Assembly: GCF_900157375.1 (NCBI RefSeq)
Contig: NZ_LT721901.1
Location: 2,218,315 to 2,282,314, forward strand
DNA: 64,000 nucleotides
Direction of reading: 5' to 3'
Origin: Mycobacterium rhizamassiliense
GTDB lineage: Bacteria; Actinomycetota; Actinomycetes; Mycobacteriales; Mycobacteriaceae
Positions 26,216-37,083 of this stretch are shown piece by piece. The stretch's first letter is position 1. Every line of letters begins with the position of its first letter. The notes under the pieces are model-generated. The model did no database searches. It saw nothing but the letters and a program-made list of their open reading frames with translations, and was not told the origin of the DNA. Made by a program: the position numbers and the translations under genes.

Positions 26216-27043
26216 ATGGCGGAGTTCACCGAGGACGATGGCAGGCCCCCGCTAGAGTCGCGCACGCTGGGGCAGCTCAGTGCCGATGACGCCGACTTGC
26301 AGGCGGGGATCGCGGATCTCGCGGGTCTGGTCGCCGACCATCAGCGCTTGCCCGAGTTGCTGGCCGAGGTGGCGACGTTTGCTGTGCGCGCGATACCGGG
26401 GGCCGACGGTGCTGGGGTGACGTTGCTGAATCTCGACCGGGTGGACAACATAGTCGCGGCGTTGGCGGCCAGCGCTCCCTTTGTCGCCGAGATTGACGAA
26501 ATCCAGTATGCGACCCTCAACGAGGGGCCATGTATCACGGCGGCGCTGGAACGTCGCACGGTGCGCTCCGGGTCGTTGGGTGGGGAGAAGATGTGGCCCC
26601 GGTTCGGTCCGCGGGTGGGCCGCTTGGGGGTGCACAGTGCATTGTCGCTGCCCCTGTTGCTGCCTGATCGGGTGGTCGGGGCGATCAACGTATATGCCTA
26701 CGGCAAAGGCGTTTTCGATGAGCACGCCGCTGAATTGGGGGAGTTGTTCGCCAAACCAGCGGCTGTCGCTGTGTACAACGCGCAGATCCTCGCCGACGCG
26801 CTCGCTCTCTCTATCCAGTTGCAGACCGCATTGTCCACCCGCCCGGTGATCGATCAAGCGATCGGCCTCATCCGCGGACGCAGCGGGCGCAGCGCCGAGG
26901 ACGCGTTCGCCCAGCTGCGAGCGATGAGCCAATCTGAGCACCGCAAGTTAGCTGATGTGGCCCAACACATTGTCGATGAAGCGGTGCGCCGCGCCCGCGC
27001 CCGCGCCCGACCCGAGCCGGGAGGCCCAGCCGGCGTACCCTAA
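26216..27043 (+). CDS. GAF-ANTAR regulator
   Basis: A 275-residue protein. A GAF domain covers about residues 35-190 (VATFAVRAIPGADGAGVTLLN, LNEGPCITAALERRTVRSGSL, SLPLLLPDRVVGAINVYAYG). An ANTAR domain follows at about 195-262 (LQTALSTRPVIDQAIGLIRGRSGRSAEDAFAQLR, then HRKLADVAQHIVDEAVRRA). ANTAR proteins bind paired RNA hairpins and prevent termination. The GAF part probably senses a small ligand or redox state. The upstream STAS gene diverges. The start follows AACAGGTCCCGATA without an ideal ribosome-binding site. Confidence 0.88.
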   Translation: MAEFTEDDGRPPLESRTLGQLSADDADLQAGIADLAGLVADHQRLPELLAEVATFAVRAIPGADGAGVTLLNLDRVDNIVAALAASAPFVAEIDEIQYATLNEGPCITAALERRTVRSGSLGGEKMWPRFGPRVGRLGVHSALSLPLLLPDRVVGAINVYAYGKGVFDEHAAELGELFAKPAAVAVYNAQILADALALSIQLQTALSTRPVIDQAIGLIRGRSGRSAEDAFAQLRAMSQSEHRKLADVAQHIVDEAVRRARARARPEPGGPAGVP

Positions 27044-27172
27044 CAAGTGGGGAAACAGTCACGAGACGGGTCCTGATTCGCGTCTCGGGGTCCTCACCGC
27101 GCACAGCGATTGGCCTTGCGCGGCGCCGGCAGCTCGATCGCGCTCGGGAGCGCGCAGCGGAGCAATCCTCTT

Positions 27173-27748
27173 GTGAAGATCGCTGCGGTCCTGGCCGCAG
27201 ACCTGGGCATTCTCACCGCGGCCTTGGATGAGCCCGGCGCCGACCTGGCCAAAAGCCTGCGCCTACTCGCGGCCGATGCCACTGCCGCAATATCTACCTT
27301 CCTGGGTCTGAGCGTGACCGTCGACGGCAGTGATCCGCCATTCACGTTCACCACATTCGTCGAGAGTGTCGGGGCGAGCGATGTCCGCACCTCGTTGAGG
27401 CTGGCGCTACCAGGTGTCGGTGATGCCGGGGTTCTCCCGGTGGTGGCCATCGTTTTGTACGCGGGGTCGCCGGGAGCCTTTGTCGATCTGGCCGCAGACC
27501 TCGCGTGGCTCACCGCCCGGAACCCGAGTGAATTCGTCCTCGATCAGCACCTGCCCGCCGCTGCCGAATCGGGCACCGTGCCAAACCTTTTCGAGGTGTC
27601 CGTCATCAACCAGGCCATCGGGGCCCTCATCGGCCAGGGCCACACACCCGAGCAAGCCGAGCGCCACCTCACGGCTGAAGGTGCCGACGCCGGTATCAGT
27701 CGGCACGCCGTCGGCCTGCGCATCCTGGCCGGGCTCAATGAGCGGTAG
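27173..27748 (+). CDS. Divergent GAF/ANTAR-like regulator
   Basis: A 191-residue protein (from GTG 27173). It has a mixed alpha/beta N-terminal part (AAVLAADLGILTAALDEPGADLAKSLRLLA, ISTFLGLSVTVDG). The C-terminal region FEVSVINQAIGALIGQGHTPEQAERHLTAEGADAGISRHAVGLRIL follows the ANTAR pattern of I-x-Q-A-I-G-x-L...A...L. It follows the GAF-ANTAR gene in the same direction with about 130 bp between, so the two probably act together. A TTG at 27110 would extend it by 21 residues. I cannot tell whether the degenerate ANTAR still binds RNA. Confidence 0.65.
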   Translation: MKIAAVLAADLGILTAALDEPGADLAKSLRLLAADATAAISTFLGLSVTVDGSDPPFTFTTFVESVGASDVRTSLRLALPGVGDAGVLPVVAIVLYAGSPGAFVDLAADLAWLTARNPSEFVLDQHLPAAAESGTVPNLFEVSVINQAIGALIGQGHTPEQAERHLTAEGADAGISRHAVGLRILAGLNER

Positions 27749-27969
27749 CCGCTCATCGCGTGTTTTGTGGGTCGGGTTGGGAATCCAGCCGGTCCGGAAT
27801 GAAGTTAGATGTCGGATCCGTCGATGAACGCCCGCGAGACGTGCTAATGCCGTTGTCTTGCGCTGCCCAAATCCGATTCGACTGCCAGACCGGCGTCATC
27901 GCGACGCATGGGTGCCCTCATGCCACCTGGGGAGGGCATCGTAATATGTTGTGCTGCAACAATAGTGAG

Positions 27970-28200
27970 TCATTCAGCTGCCCTCATTGACGTCGGTGAT
28001 TGGAGCCAGATTTCGCTATACTGCCCGCTTTTGATGAGTTCGCCGTTCTTCATGATGACGGTGAATGCGGTTTGAGGTGTGGCTGGCTACTAGGTCGAGG
28101 TTCTGCAGCGGGTCACCATCGACCAGGAAAAGGTCGGCGGTGATGACGCCGAGCGGGGCGTGACAGGGGTTGCGGGGCCCGATTCGGCGAGAAGATTGGC
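27970..28200 (-). pseudogene. C-terminal relic of an amidohydrolase
   Basis: On the minus strand one frame reads LGVITADLFLVDGDPLQNLDLVAS, the typical ending of imidazolonepropionase-like amidohydrolases. The match then continues in another frame as TVIMKNGELIKSGQYSEIW before a TGA at 27970-27972. The catalytic part is absent. A frameshift plus 5' truncation against the ATPase gene marks this as debris. Confidence 0.65.
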
Positions 28201-28211
28201 GTTCACGGGCT

Positions 28212-30968
28212 CTAAGGTGCGGTGGGCCGTCGGTGTGCACGATGTCGAAGCCACAGTCGGCGTAATTCATCGGCGCCCCACACGATGCACGGGAACGGGG
28301 TCACCAGCATGAGTTGGTCGGCCGGCAGCGCGGCGGTGCCGAGCAGCGGGTGCAGGAAGGGCGTGTATACCAGCAACAAGGCGAACACGATTGCTCCTGC
28401 GATGCCCACGAGTAGTGCCGGATTGCTGAATACACCGATCGCGCGTAGCGATGCGTGTTCTGTGCGGGCGGCGAACGCGGTCCCGATCTGGCAGGCGACG
28501 ATGCCGAGCCACGCCACGGTGGTGGCCTGTTGATAGGAGTGATGCAGCGGCGCGCCCACCCCGGTGGGGTCCCCGGGGTGCCACCCGGCCTGGTAGAGGA
28601 CGAGCAGGAAGCCGCCCATGACCAGCACCGCTGATATAACGCCCAGGAATGCCCAGGCGCGCAGCAGCAAGGCCCCGCGGATGATCCCTTCCTTGCGTGG
28701 GCGCGGTGGCCGGTCCATCAGTCCCGGTTCGGCCGGTTCCCGGGACAACGCGAGCGCCGGCAGGATGTCGGTGCCCAAGTCAATCGCGAGGATCTGCAAG
28801 ACGGTTAGCGGCAGCGGTATCGCCCCGCCCGAGAGGGCGAACGCCAGAAAGGGCACGACCTCGGGGACGGCGTGGGTGAAAATGTAAAGGATGAATTTGC
28901 GAATGTTGTCATAGACTCGGCGACCCGCCTCGACCGCGACGACGATGGTGCCGAAATCGTCGTCCGTTAATACCATTGTCGCCGCTTCGCGGGCTACATC
29001 GGTGCCGGAGCGTCCCATGGCCACGCCGATGTCCGCGCGGTGCAGAGCGGGGGCGTCGTTGACGCCGTCACCGGTCATGGCCACCACTTGCCCCTGCGCC
29101 CGTAGCGCGTCGGCGATGCGGAGCTTCGCCTCGGGTGAGCTACGGGCGAAAATTATCTCCTCGTCACCGGAAAGCAGGTGGTCGAGTTCGGGTTCACTCA
29201 ATGCGTCGAGCTGTTCGCCGGTGATGATCTGGGCACCCACTGAGCCGATCCCGACGCGACGGGCTATCTGGGCCGCGGTAAGCCCGTTGTCCCCAGTCAC
29301 CACGTGGATGCGGATCCCGGCCCGATGCGCCTGGATTATCGCGTCGGCGACCTGAGCCCGGGGAGGGTCGAACAACGCGACCACCCCGAGCAGACACAGT
29401 CCATTCTCGATGGCCTCACGGGCCGGGCCGATCACGGTGTCGTCATCGAGTCGGCGACGGGCGATCGCCAACATTCGCAGTCCCTGCGCGGCGTACTCAT
29501 CGATCAATCCGGACAGGCGGGACCGGTCGGCGTCAGTGAGTTCGCGTTGCCCGCCGTCGATTCCGGCGATACCCGAACAACATGGCAACACTGTTTCCGG
29601 TGCGCCCTTCGTATGCACCGCGACGGTTCTGTCGCCTTCGATGTCGACCGTGGACATGCGGCGCAGGTGAGGGTCGAAATGAAACACGGCCCGTCGGCCG
29701 GCGTCGCGATCGTGCGGATTTAGGGGTACGCCCAAGGAGCGGGCCACCTCCAGCAACGCGAGTTCCGTCGGATCCCCGGTCGTCGGCCCCAGTGGTTGAG
29801 ACGCCAGTTCGGCGCTGGTGCACACGGCCGCCGTGTAAGTGAGGACGCGCAATTCGGCGGATCCGGCTGCGTCGGAGCCGTTTTCGAGGTCAATCTCACC
29901 GCCGGGCAGCCAAACTTTGGTGACCCGCATCTTGTTCTCGGTCAGCGTGCCAGTCTTGTCCGTGCAGATCACCGTCGTCGAACCCAGGGTTTCCACCGCC
30001 GACAGACGCTTGACGACGGCGCCGCGGCGGGCGAGATCGCGTACGCCGACCGCCAGCGCAAGTGTGATGGTGGGCAGCAGCCCCTCGGGGACATTGGCGA
30101 CGATCAGCCCGATCGCGAACGTCGCTGCGGCCGTCCAGCCCAAGCCGGCCGCAACGCCGGCCGGGACAAATACCACCCCCGCCCCGGCCGCGACCAGCGC
30201 GATCAACCAGGCCACCCGCTTGACCTGCCGCTCGAGCGGACTGTCGGCCCGGGTGCTGCGCTGGGTCAGCGCAGCGATCCGGCCGAGCTCGGTGTGTGCG
30301 CCGGTCGCGGTGACCACCGCCCGAGCTTCGCCCTCCGTACAGGCCGTGCCGCTGAACACGAGATTCCGGGCCTGCAGCCTGGACCCGGCGGTCTCTACTT
30401 GATCAGCGGAACGGGCCGCAGGAAGCGACTCACCGGTGAGTGTGGACAGGTCAACCTCCAAGTCGCCGTCGATCATTCGGGCGTCGGCGCACACGCGATC
30501 ACCCTCCGAGATCACCAGCACATCACCTGGCACCAAAGTGCGGGCCTCGACTTCGACCCGCTGACGGTCCCGCATGACATGGGCGTGGGTGGGCAGGTAG
30601 GCGGCCAGCGCCTCCACGGCCCGTTCCGCCTGAAGTTCCTGAACGAACGCGAAGCCGGCATTCAATACGATCACGGCAACGATCGCCGTCGCCAGGACGG
30701 GGGTCCCCGTGAACCAGGCCAGCACGGCCGCGATAACCAGCACCAGGGCGAGCGGGTGGGTGACTTGCTTGAGGAGTTGACCCGGCCACTGTCGGCCGGA
30801 ACGCTTCGGAAGCTCATTTGTCCCATACACCAATAGCCGCCGTTGCGCGTCGCGGCCGGACAACCCCAATGCGGACGTGCGCAGATCTCGAAACAACGAA
30901 ATCAGGGGTTCCCTCGGATCAGCTGTCGTCGAGGTCCCGTCGACCTCGCGCGTATCGCTGGAAGTCAT
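28212..30968 (-). CDS. P-type cation-transporting ATPase (P2-type)
   Basis: A 918-residue P-type ATPase. The N-terminus resembles the cation-ATPase N-domain ([21 protein letters not shown]). It has the actuator TGES (residues 178-181), the M4 motif [10 protein letters not shown], the phosphorylation site DKTGTLT (Asp337) and the hinge [22 protein letters not shown]. The six-helix C-terminus ends with a basic tail. VANVPEGLL recalls Na/K-type pumps rather than the VAAIPEGLP of Ca pumps, so the ion is uncertain (Ca, Na/K or other). Related CtpF is part of the hypoxia regulon in M. tuberculosis. The start at 30968 matches the family; the frame continues upstream to 31160. Confidence 0.85.
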   Translation of the reverse strand: MTSSDTREVDGTSTTADPREPLISLFRDLRTSALGLSGRDAQRRLLVYGTNELPKRSGRQWPGQLLKQVTHPLALVLVIAAVLAWFTGTPVLATAIVAVIVLNAGFAFVQELQAERAVEALAAYLPTHAHVMRDRQRVEVEARTLVPGDVLVISEGDRVCADARMIDGDLEVDLSTLTGESLPAARSADQVETAGSRLQARNLVFSGTACTEGEARAVVTATGAHTELGRIAALTQRSTRADSPLERQVKRVAWLIALVAAGAGVVFVPAGVAAGLGWTAAATFAIGLIVANVPEGLLPTITLALAVGVRDLARRGAVVKRLSAVETLGSTTVICTDKTGTLTENKMRVTKVWLPGGEIDLENGSDAAGSAELRVLTYTAAVCTSAELASQPLGPTTGDPTELALLEVARSLGVPLNPHDRDAGRRAVFHFDPHLRRMSTVDIEGDRTVAVHTKGAPETVLPCCSGIAGIDGGQRELTDADRSRLSGLIDEYAAQGLRMLAIARRRLDDDTVIGPAREAIENGLCLLGVVALFDPPRAQVADAIIQAHRAGIRIHVVTGDNGLTAAQIARRVGIGSVGAQIITGEQLDALSEPELDHLLSGDEEIIFARSSPEAKLRIADALRAQGQVVAMTGDGVNDAPALHRADIGVAMGRSGTDVAREAATMVLTDDDFGTIVVAVEAGRRVYDNIRKFILYIFTHAVPEVVPFLAFALSGGAIPLPLTVLQILAIDLGTDILPALALSREPAEPGLMDRPPRPRKEGIIRGALLLRAWAFLGVISAVLVMGGFLLVLYQAGWHPGDPTGVGAPLHHSYQQATTVAWLGIVACQIGTAFAARTEHASLRAIGVFSNPALLVGIAGAIVFALLLVYTPFLHPLLGTAALPADQLMLVTPFPCIVWGADELRRLWLRHRAHRRPTAP

Positions 30969-31156
30969 GATCGGCCGACAACCTGGTTCGTTGGGTTTGT
31001 GAGCAAGGGCGTCCTGCGCATTGGTAATTGGGTATTGCCGAGCGTCACGGTCGGCCCCTTCGCTAGCATCCGGCGGACGGATTTGCGTGTCGTCGACGAC
31101 ATCAGAGTCGGACTTCGCGGGCGCGGCCCGGCCGCGTGTGATGGTCGCGCCACCGC

Positions 31157-32152
31157 TCAACCACTGGCATCGGGGTGAAACGTCAGAACTTCGCTAAGTG
31201 GCCGTCGCGGCGTCATGGGGGGTACCTCGTCCAGGACAGGCGCTTCGCCGACGCGGATCACAAGTTGCGGTATAGCTGCCCGTCCGGTCAAGATGCCGAT
31301 CAGGTGACGGCTGGCCTGTAGCTCCGTGAGATGGCTCAGTGTGCATGTCGCCATCCCGGCTAGCGTGCACTCCAACAACACGGCGGACAACGCTTCGCCG
31401 CACCGGAACGCGTCATCGCGGGTGTCCTCGTCGGTGGACAGAACCAGCACTGTGGACTGGTCTTGTCCAAAGCCGGCGGGCCGCTCGTTGTGAGCGCTAA
31501 CCGGGAAGGTACGTCCGATGTCGACCCGATTGCTTTCGGCCGCCGATAACAGTGAACTGCGCGGAATTCCATCGGAATTCTCGAAATGACCTGTCCACCA
31601 ATTTAATTCGGTGTGGTACGAGGCATCGTGCATCCGCAGCGATTCGGTGAGCCGTGAGGCCTCCGCCAGTTTTGGGCGCAGCTCGTCGGCTATCACATCG
31701 AGGTGAACTGTGCTGGCGCCGACGGCGTTGTGCAGCAAAGGTTTTAAGGACTCCCAGTTCCTTGGTGCGGCGAAGGAAAGCCGAACCGTACGGCGGTGCG
31801 GGATCGCGTCGGCCCGGCGGCGCTGGTCATCGGTGACGGGGCCCATTGGGCTGAAATCGAGTGACGCGAGATGATCGAGGTTATTCGGGTCGGGAAATCT
31901 CTCGACGTTGGCAGCCCACCCGGCTGTCGCCATCCCGACGCGTAGATGGTCAAGCACGGCGCCGCAGCTGATGTGCGCCTCCCGCCCCGACTTGTCGGCG
32001 GACGAGAGAATCCGGCTGCGGTCGAGGTATAGATGCAGCCCTGCGCCTTGGGTGACCCAGTGCCACGGTTGGCTGTTGTGCAACGACGGGGCCCGGCAGG
32101 CCAATTGCACCGCATTCCTGAGTATGTCGGTATCCACCAACGTGTCCGGCAT
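31157..32152 (-). CDS. Acg-family nitroreductase-like protein
   Basis: A 331-residue protein of the Acg group (Rv2032, Rv3127 and Rv3131 in M. tuberculosis, all DosR-induced). Signatures are [17 protein letters not shown] at residues 16-32, [20 protein letters not shown], the middle [12 protein letters not shown] and the C-terminal [12 protein letters not shown]. Acg proteins have a flavin-reductase fold with a lid that seems to block substrate access and may store FMN. The start follows GGAGG. It lies in a co-directional run with phosphoketolase and the P-type ATPase. Confidence 0.85.
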   Translation of the reverse strand: MPDTLVDTDILRNAVQLACRAPSLHNSQPWHWVTQGAGLHLYLDRSRILSSADKSGREAHISCGAVLDHLRVGMATAGWAANVERFPDPNNLDHLASLDFSPMGPVTDDQRRRADAIPHRRTVRLSFAAPRNWESLKPLLHNAVGASTVHLDVIADELRPKLAEASRLTESLRMHDASYHTELNWWTGHFENSDGIPRSSLLSAAESNRVDIGRTFPVSAHNERPAGFGQDQSTVLVLSTDEDTRDDAFRCGEALSAVLLECTLAGMATCTLSHLTELQASRHLIGILTGRAAIPQLVIRVGEAPVLDEVPPMTPRRPLSEVLTFHPDASG

Positions 32153-32261
32153 GATCAACCTCCAGTTCGTGTCTGCGTCAGTCCTGGAACTGGGCGCCGA
32201 TTTCAAGTCCCGACCCGGTTCGGGTGCGTCCGCAGACCGGGGCATCGCGAAATCCGGCGCG

Positions 32262-34745
32262 TCAGCGGTCACGGCGGTTGTTCCGTACGTCGGACGTCGG
32301 CGAGTTGTCGCGCCGTCTCTGGCCGGCGGAGAACTCGGCGAACACTGCACGCCCGCCCATGGGTGGTGTCGATGTTGTTTGCGGTGGATTCCAGGTCCAG
32401 TCGCGGATTTCGGGCAGGTCTTGGCCGTGGGTGTTGATGTAGAGGTTGTGTTCGACGAGTTTGTCGGCCATCGCCTGCTTGAGGTAGTCGGCGGTCGCGC
32501 CGAGCTGGGGCAGCCGGTCGATGACGTCTGCCACCAGGTGGAAACGGTCCAAGCGGTTCTGCACCCGCATGTCGAAGGCGGTGGTGATGGTGCCTTCTTC
32601 GGTGTAGCCGCGCACATGCAGATTGCGGTTGGTCCTGCGGTAGGTGAGTCGGTGGATCAGGCTCGGGTAGCCGTGGAAGGCGAAGATGATGTGTTTGTCG
32701 GTGGTGAACAGGGTGTCGTAGTCGCGGTCGCTTAGCCCGTGCGGGTGCTCGGTGGCCGACTGCAACCTCATCAGGTCCACCACGTTGATCACCCGGATCT
32801 TCAACTCGGGCAGGTGTTCCCGCAAGATCGACACCGCGGCGAGCACCTCCAAGGTGGGGGTGTCCCCGCAGCAGGCCAGGACCACATCCGGTTCGGCGCC
32901 GCGGTCATTTCCGGCCCATTCCCAAATGCCGATGCCCTCGGCGCAGTGGACCACCGCGTCGTCCGTGCTCAGCCATTGCGGCATCGCGCGCTTCCCGGCG
33001 ACCACGACGTTGACGTAGTGGCGGCTGCGCAGACAGTGGTCGGCAACCGAGAGTAGGCAGTTGGCGTCCGGCGGCAGGTAGACCCGCACAATGTCGGCCT
33101 TTTTGTTGACGACATGGTCCAAGAACCCGGGGTCTTGGTGGGTGAAGCCGTTGTGGTCTTGCTGCCAGACGTGGGAGGCGAGTAGGTAGTTCAGCGACGC
33201 GATGTCGCGGCGCCACGGCAGTTGAGCGGTGACCTTGAGCCATTTGGCATGCTGGTTGAACATCGAGTCGACGATGTGGATAAACGCCTCGTAGCAGTTG
33301 AACAGCCCGTGCCGCCCGGTGAGCAGATAACCTTCCAGCCAGCCTTCGCTTTGATGCTCACTGAGCATCGAATCCAGCACGCGCCCCTGCGGGGCAAGGA
33401 ATTCATCGTTCGCGGTGGTGCGGGCCTGCCACTGTCGGTCGGTGATCTCAAAGACGGCGCCGAGCATGTTCGACAGGGTTTCGTCGGGGCCGAAGATCCG
33501 GAAGTTGCGCGCCTCATCGTTGAGCGCAATGACGTCACGCAGGAAAGTGCCGAGCACGCGGGTGTCTTCGGCCTCCACCGCGCCGGGCGAGGTCACCGTC
33601 ACGGCGTGGGCGCGAAAGTCGGGCATCCGCAAGTCCCGCAGCAACACCCCACCGTTGGTGTGCGGGTTGGCGCCCATCCGCTGTTGCCCGCGAGGGGCCA
33701 GCGTAGCCAGGTCGGGCAGCAGCCGACCGGCCACGTCAAACAGCTCGTCGGGTTTGTAGCTGCGCATCCAGGCGTCGAGTAGGTCGACGTGCCCGGGATG
33801 CTGCTCATCGACCAGTAGTGGCACCTGGTGTGCCCGAAAAGTGCCTTCGATCTGCAGGCCGTCGACGACCTTGGGGCCGGTCCAGCCCTTGGGAGAGCGC
33901 AACACGATCATCGGCCACCGTCTGCGGGTGGTGTCGCCGGCGGTTCGAGCGTCGCGTTGGATCCCGTGAATGGCCTCCACCGTCTCATCGAGGACGGTTG
34001 CCATCAGCTCATGCATCTCTTCGGGGTCCTCACCCTCGACGTAGCGCGGTTCCCAGCCGCAGCCGCGCAGGAACTGGTCCAGCTCTTCGTGTTCGATTCG
34101 AGCCAGCACGGTGGGGTTGCTGATCTTGTAGCCGTTCAAATGCAGGATCGGCAGTACCGCCCCATCGCCGATCGGGTTGAGGAACTTGGTGGAATGCCAG
34201 GCTGTGGCCAGTGGCCCCGTCTCCGCCTCACCGTCACCGATCACGCACGCCACAATCAGGCCGGGATTATCGAAAACAGCGCCGAACGCATGACTCAGCG
34301 AGTAGCCGAGTTCTCCGCCTTCGTGAATCGATCCGGGCGTCGTCGGTGCCACATGGCTGGAAATGCCTCCGGGAAAAGAGAATTGGGTAAACAGCTTCTT
34401 CAGTCCGGACTCGTCCTGACTGATATCGGGATAAATCTCGGTGTAAGAGCCCTCGAGGTACGTGTTGGCGACCAGCGCCGGTCCGCCGTGGCCGGGGCCG
34501 GCGACGTAGAACATGTCCAGGTCGTACTTTGTGATGACCCGGTTCAGGTGCACGTAGATGAAGTTTTGACCCGGCGTCGTTCCCCAATGGCCGACCACGA
34601 GCGGTTTCACATCCGATAGCTGCAATGGTCGTTTCAACAACGGGTTGTCATACAGATAGAGCTGACCGACCGACAGGTAATTCGCTGCCCGCCAATAGGC
34701 GTCCATCTTGTGCAGTAGTTCAGGTTCCAGCGTTCGGGTCGTCAT
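32262..34745 (-). CDS. xfp: Xylulose-5-phosphate/fructose-6-phosphate phosphoketolase
   Basis: An 827-residue thiamine-diphosphate enzyme that splits ketose phosphates with phosphate to give acetyl-phosphate and an aldose phosphate. Signatures include [57 protein letters not shown], the ThDP motif [14 protein letters not shown], and [12 protein letters not shown]. The enzyme can yield ATP without oxidative steps, which fits a low-oxygen role. It starts 57 bp after the slipin stop and follows AAAGGAGCACGACA. The C-terminal 25 residues are variable and slightly long. Confidence 0.92.
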   Translation of the reverse strand: MTTRTLEPELLHKMDAYWRAANYLSVGQLYLYDNPLLKRPLQLSDVKPLVVGHWGTTPGQNFIYVHLNRVITKYDLDMFYVAGPGHGGPALVANTYLEGSYTEIYPDISQDESGLKKLFTQFSFPGGISSHVAPTTPGSIHEGGELGYSLSHAFGAVFDNPGLIVACVIGDGEAETGPLATAWHSTKFLNPIGDGAVLPILHLNGYKISNPTVLARIEHEELDQFLRGCGWEPRYVEGEDPEEMHELMATVLDETVEAIHGIQRDARTAGDTTRRRWPMIVLRSPKGWTGPKVVDGLQIEGTFRAHQVPLLVDEQHPGHVDLLDAWMRSYKPDELFDVAGRLLPDLATLAPRGQQRMGANPHTNGGVLLRDLRMPDFRAHAVTVTSPGAVEAEDTRVLGTFLRDVIALNDEARNFRIFGPDETLSNMLGAVFEITDRQWQARTTANDEFLAPQGRVLDSMLSEHQSEGWLEGYLLTGRHGLFNCYEAFIHIVDSMFNQHAKWLKVTAQLPWRRDIASLNYLLASHVWQQDHNGFTHQDPGFLDHVVNKKADIVRVYLPPDANCLLSVADHCLRSRHYVNVVVAGKRAMPQWLSTDDAVVHCAEGIGIWEWAGNDRGAEPDVVLACCGDTPTLEVLAAVSILREHLPELKIRVINVVDLMRLQSATEHPHGLSDRDYDTLFTTDKHIIFAFHGYPSLIHRLTYRRTNRNLHVRGYTEEGTITTAFDMRVQNRLDRFHLVADVIDRLPQLGATADYLKQAMADKLVEHNLYINTHGQDLPEIRDWTWNPPQTTSTPPMGGRAVFAEFSAGQRRRDNSPTSDVRNNRRDR

Positions 34746-34802
34746 TGTCGTGCTCCTTTGGTCGACTCTCATCTACCGCCGCGAGTCGTGGTTCGACGGA
34801 CT

Positions 34803-35669
34803 TCATGTCGAGTCCGGAACCCGGCCGTTCGCGGGCAACTGCCCGGGTTGCGTTGACGTGTCAGCCTCATTCGCGATGGTTGGGTGGGGTGAGGGCACTG
34901 CGGCACTCTCTCTGGCAAGGAAGGCGCCCAGTTCACCGATCGCACTCATTAAAGGAGCCGGGAACACGATGGTGGTGTTCTTCTCCACGCCGAGTTCGAC
35001 AAGCGTTTGCAGGTTGCGCAGTTGCAATGCCAACGGGTGCGCCATCATCGTGTCCGATGCCTCACCCAACGCGGCAGCGGCCATCGATTCACCCTCTGCC
35101 GCAATAATTTTGGCTCGCTTCTCGCGCTCGGCCTCGGCTTGCCGAGCCATCGCGCGCTTCATGCTGTCGGGCAACTGGATGTCCTTGAGCTCGACTAATG
35201 TCACTTCGACACCCCATTCGAGTGTTGCGATGTCGAGGATTTTCCGGATATCGGCGTTGATGGTGTCGGTCTCCGATAGCGCCTGGTCCAGGGTGTGCTG
35301 GCCGACGACCTTGCGCAGCGTGGTCTGCGCGATCTGGTTGATCGCGGCGTGGACGTTCTCGATGGCGATCACCGATTTCACCGCGTCGACAACCCGGAAG
35401 TAAGCAACGGCCGAAATGTCGACGCTGACGTTGTCGCGGGTGATGATGCCCTGGGACTGGATTGGCATCGTCACAATTCGCAGCGATACTTTAATGAGCC
35501 GATCGATGACCGGGATGATTACGGCCAGCCCGGGGTCCTTGACACCCACCACCTTGCCAAGGCGGAACAACACACCCTTCTCGTATTGGGTCACCACTCT
35601 TATCGACAGCGACAACGCGATCAGGGCGACGACGAAAAGCACCACAACCAGGATGATCAAAGATTTCAT
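34803..35669 (-). CDS. SPFH-domain slipin/stomatin-like membrane protein
   Basis: A 288-residue protein with one N-terminal membrane segment (residues 4-24) and an SPFH domain: [34 protein letters not shown], then [17 protein letters not shown], then [26 protein letters not shown] coiled helix ([25 protein letters not shown]) and a short Thr/Pro tail follow. Slipins oligomerise in membranes and influence nearby proteases or transporters. It is the first gene of the minus-strand run slipin > xfp > acg > ATPase. GAAGGA precedes the start. Confidence 0.88.
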   Translation of the reverse strand: MKSLIILVVVLFVVALIALSLSIRVVTQYEKGVLFRLGKVVGVKDPGLAVIIPVIDRLIKVSLRIVTMPIQSQGIITRDNVSVDISAVAYFRVVDAVKSVIAIENVHAAINQIAQTTLRKVVGQHTLDQALSETDTINADIRKILDIATLEWGVEVTLVELKDIQLPDSMKRAMARQAEAEREKRAKIIAAEGESMAAAALGEASDTMMAHPLALQLRNLQTLVELGVEKNTTIVFPAPLMSAIGELGAFLARESAAVPSPHPTIANEADTSTQPGQLPANGRVPDST

Positions 35670-35906
35670 GACGCGTCCTTCATTGATATCGAATCTTGGG
35701 GTCGGAACTCAGTCGCGGACGAAGCTGTTGTTGTGCATGAGTCCGCGGGGCAGCCGCCGTCGAGATCTGGGGCGCCAGCAGGTGGGCGGGTTGGGGGAAA
35801 GCAAGGGATGCGGTCATGGGTGACCCGACGTGCATTTGATCGTGGCGTGTGAGGGCTCGGAGCCGATACTCCTTGAGTTAGGCGGCGGACGGCCAAACTC
35901 ATCCCA

Positions 35907-35949
35907 GACCAGCTGAAATGCTCAGCACTCTTGACACTACGCCGGTTGG
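35907..35949 (+). repeat. Dyad-containing repeat, copy B
   Basis: GACCAGCTGAAATGCTCAGC followed by TTGACACTACGCCGGTTGG. About 36 of 43 positions match copy A at 25993-26035. The dyad arms GCTGA/TCAGC are kept while the centre differs, which suggests that the arms are what matters. Confidence 0.55.
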
Positions 35950-36140
35950 ACTGCTCATAGCGACCAACTACCTTCGTCAGCCCGCGCAGCTGCTGCTGAT
36001 TTGACTCGTGCACGGCGACTGTTGACAACCACCTCGTGACGGTTGCTCAAAGACTCGGGCGCCGGGCTTCGGTGTAGATGCCAGTTCCAGCAAGATTATT
36101 CAGCGCAGGTATGGCGGAGCTCGGTCAGGTAGCGACCTCC

Positions 36141-36180
36141 CGCGACCAACTCACGAGTAATACTGGCGGGCAGACAATTG
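36141..36180 (+). repeat. Intergenic repeat, TGGCGGGCAGACAA type, copy 1
   Basis: CGCGACCAACTC, an 8-bp spacer, then TACTGGCGGGCAGACAATTG. A second copy is at 45430-45471 with the same order of blocks. The 14-bp core TGGCGGGCAGACAA is identical. Confidence 0.5.
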
Positions 36181-37083
36181 GGTCAGGCTCGACAGTTACT
36201 GAAAGTGGGAGCCTCTGTTCAGAGTCGGTTGAACTGTTCTGACGGCCCTTCGGGGGACGGCGAAAACCTACCCTAGCGTCCAGTGCGGTCTTGGTGGCGA
36301 ACCGTAGGAGGCTCGAAAAGTTTGCTGGTCAGGCGATTTCGGCCGCGAAACCGGCACACCGGAACCGTGTCTGACGCGTGAACAACGTTGAAAAGCACCG
36401 TGACTTTTGTATTATGTGACGCGAAATACGTTGTTGCACAGTATATTTGATAGTAGTGGGAACTCTCAACCCGCGTGTGAAAAGTCGTGATGTTCACGCC
36501 CTACGTGCTAAATCCCGATGCTCTAGAGGAATGAGAGAGGTTCTCATCTAGCGCCTACAAGCTCGCCGTCGCCGTCTACGAAGAACCCCAACGGACCGGC
36601 GAACCCGTCACCATGGTGATCGTCAAGCGCGTCTTCGACGAAGCGGGAGCGACGGCTTCATCAATGGCCGATGGCGAAGTCGCCCATGGCCACGACATGA
36701 CCAGTGTGGTGGTTGCTGCAGGTGTTGCGTAGTTGGCGGAAAAAACAACATTAGCGATCAGCAACCATCGTATTACCATCTGAAAAGTGTTGCGCAGCAA
36801 CGCAGTCCCCTAAGAGGGCGATCTGACTCCGACACAACCGGCGGACAGGCCGGGTCTGCAGGCTCTGCGTGATCGACAGCCGGGCGGATGGCGGCGTGCG
36901 GTTCGAAGGTCGGCTGACACTCTCCGACGACGCCGATGCGGGCTTGTGCCACGGATTTCATGCTCGGATGAGAACCGACCGGTGATCGAGTTTGACCTCA
37001 GACGCCGGAGCCCTGCGCTAGGCAGCCCCTGCGACTCTTGTTCGCGCCTGTTCTTACGTGGCGGTTTGAACCAAGATGGACCC

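Larger units (their letters stand above)
35670..37083. other. Gene-poor interval with repeats and coding debris
   Basis: About 1.4 kb between slipin and the ATP-grasp gene. It holds copy B of the dyad repeat (35907) and one copy of the TGGCGGGCAGACAA repeat (36141). An AT-richer patch (about 36400-36480) follows. An open stretch at 36535-36732 has coding character but no start (AYKLAVAVYEEPQRTGEPVT...). At about 36865-36970 is another short coding-like piece (VRFEGRLTLSDDADAGL). No intact gene is supported. Confidence 0.5.

Noticed and set aside
25449..36000. Complete DosR boxes
   Set aside because: I found only half-sites and no full TTSGGGACTWWAGTCCCSAA-type palindrome.
36210..36240. Possible copy of the tRNA-Thr 3' end (GGAGCC...GTTGAAC) as an attachment site
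   Set aside because: The match is broken by several insertions and mismatches, so I cannot separate it from chance. No clean direct repeat of the tRNA end was found.
36273..36497. 74-codon minus-strand frame in the AT-richer patch
   Set aside because: No start signal, no domain and atypical composition (His, Tyr, Thr). It is more likely decayed DNA.
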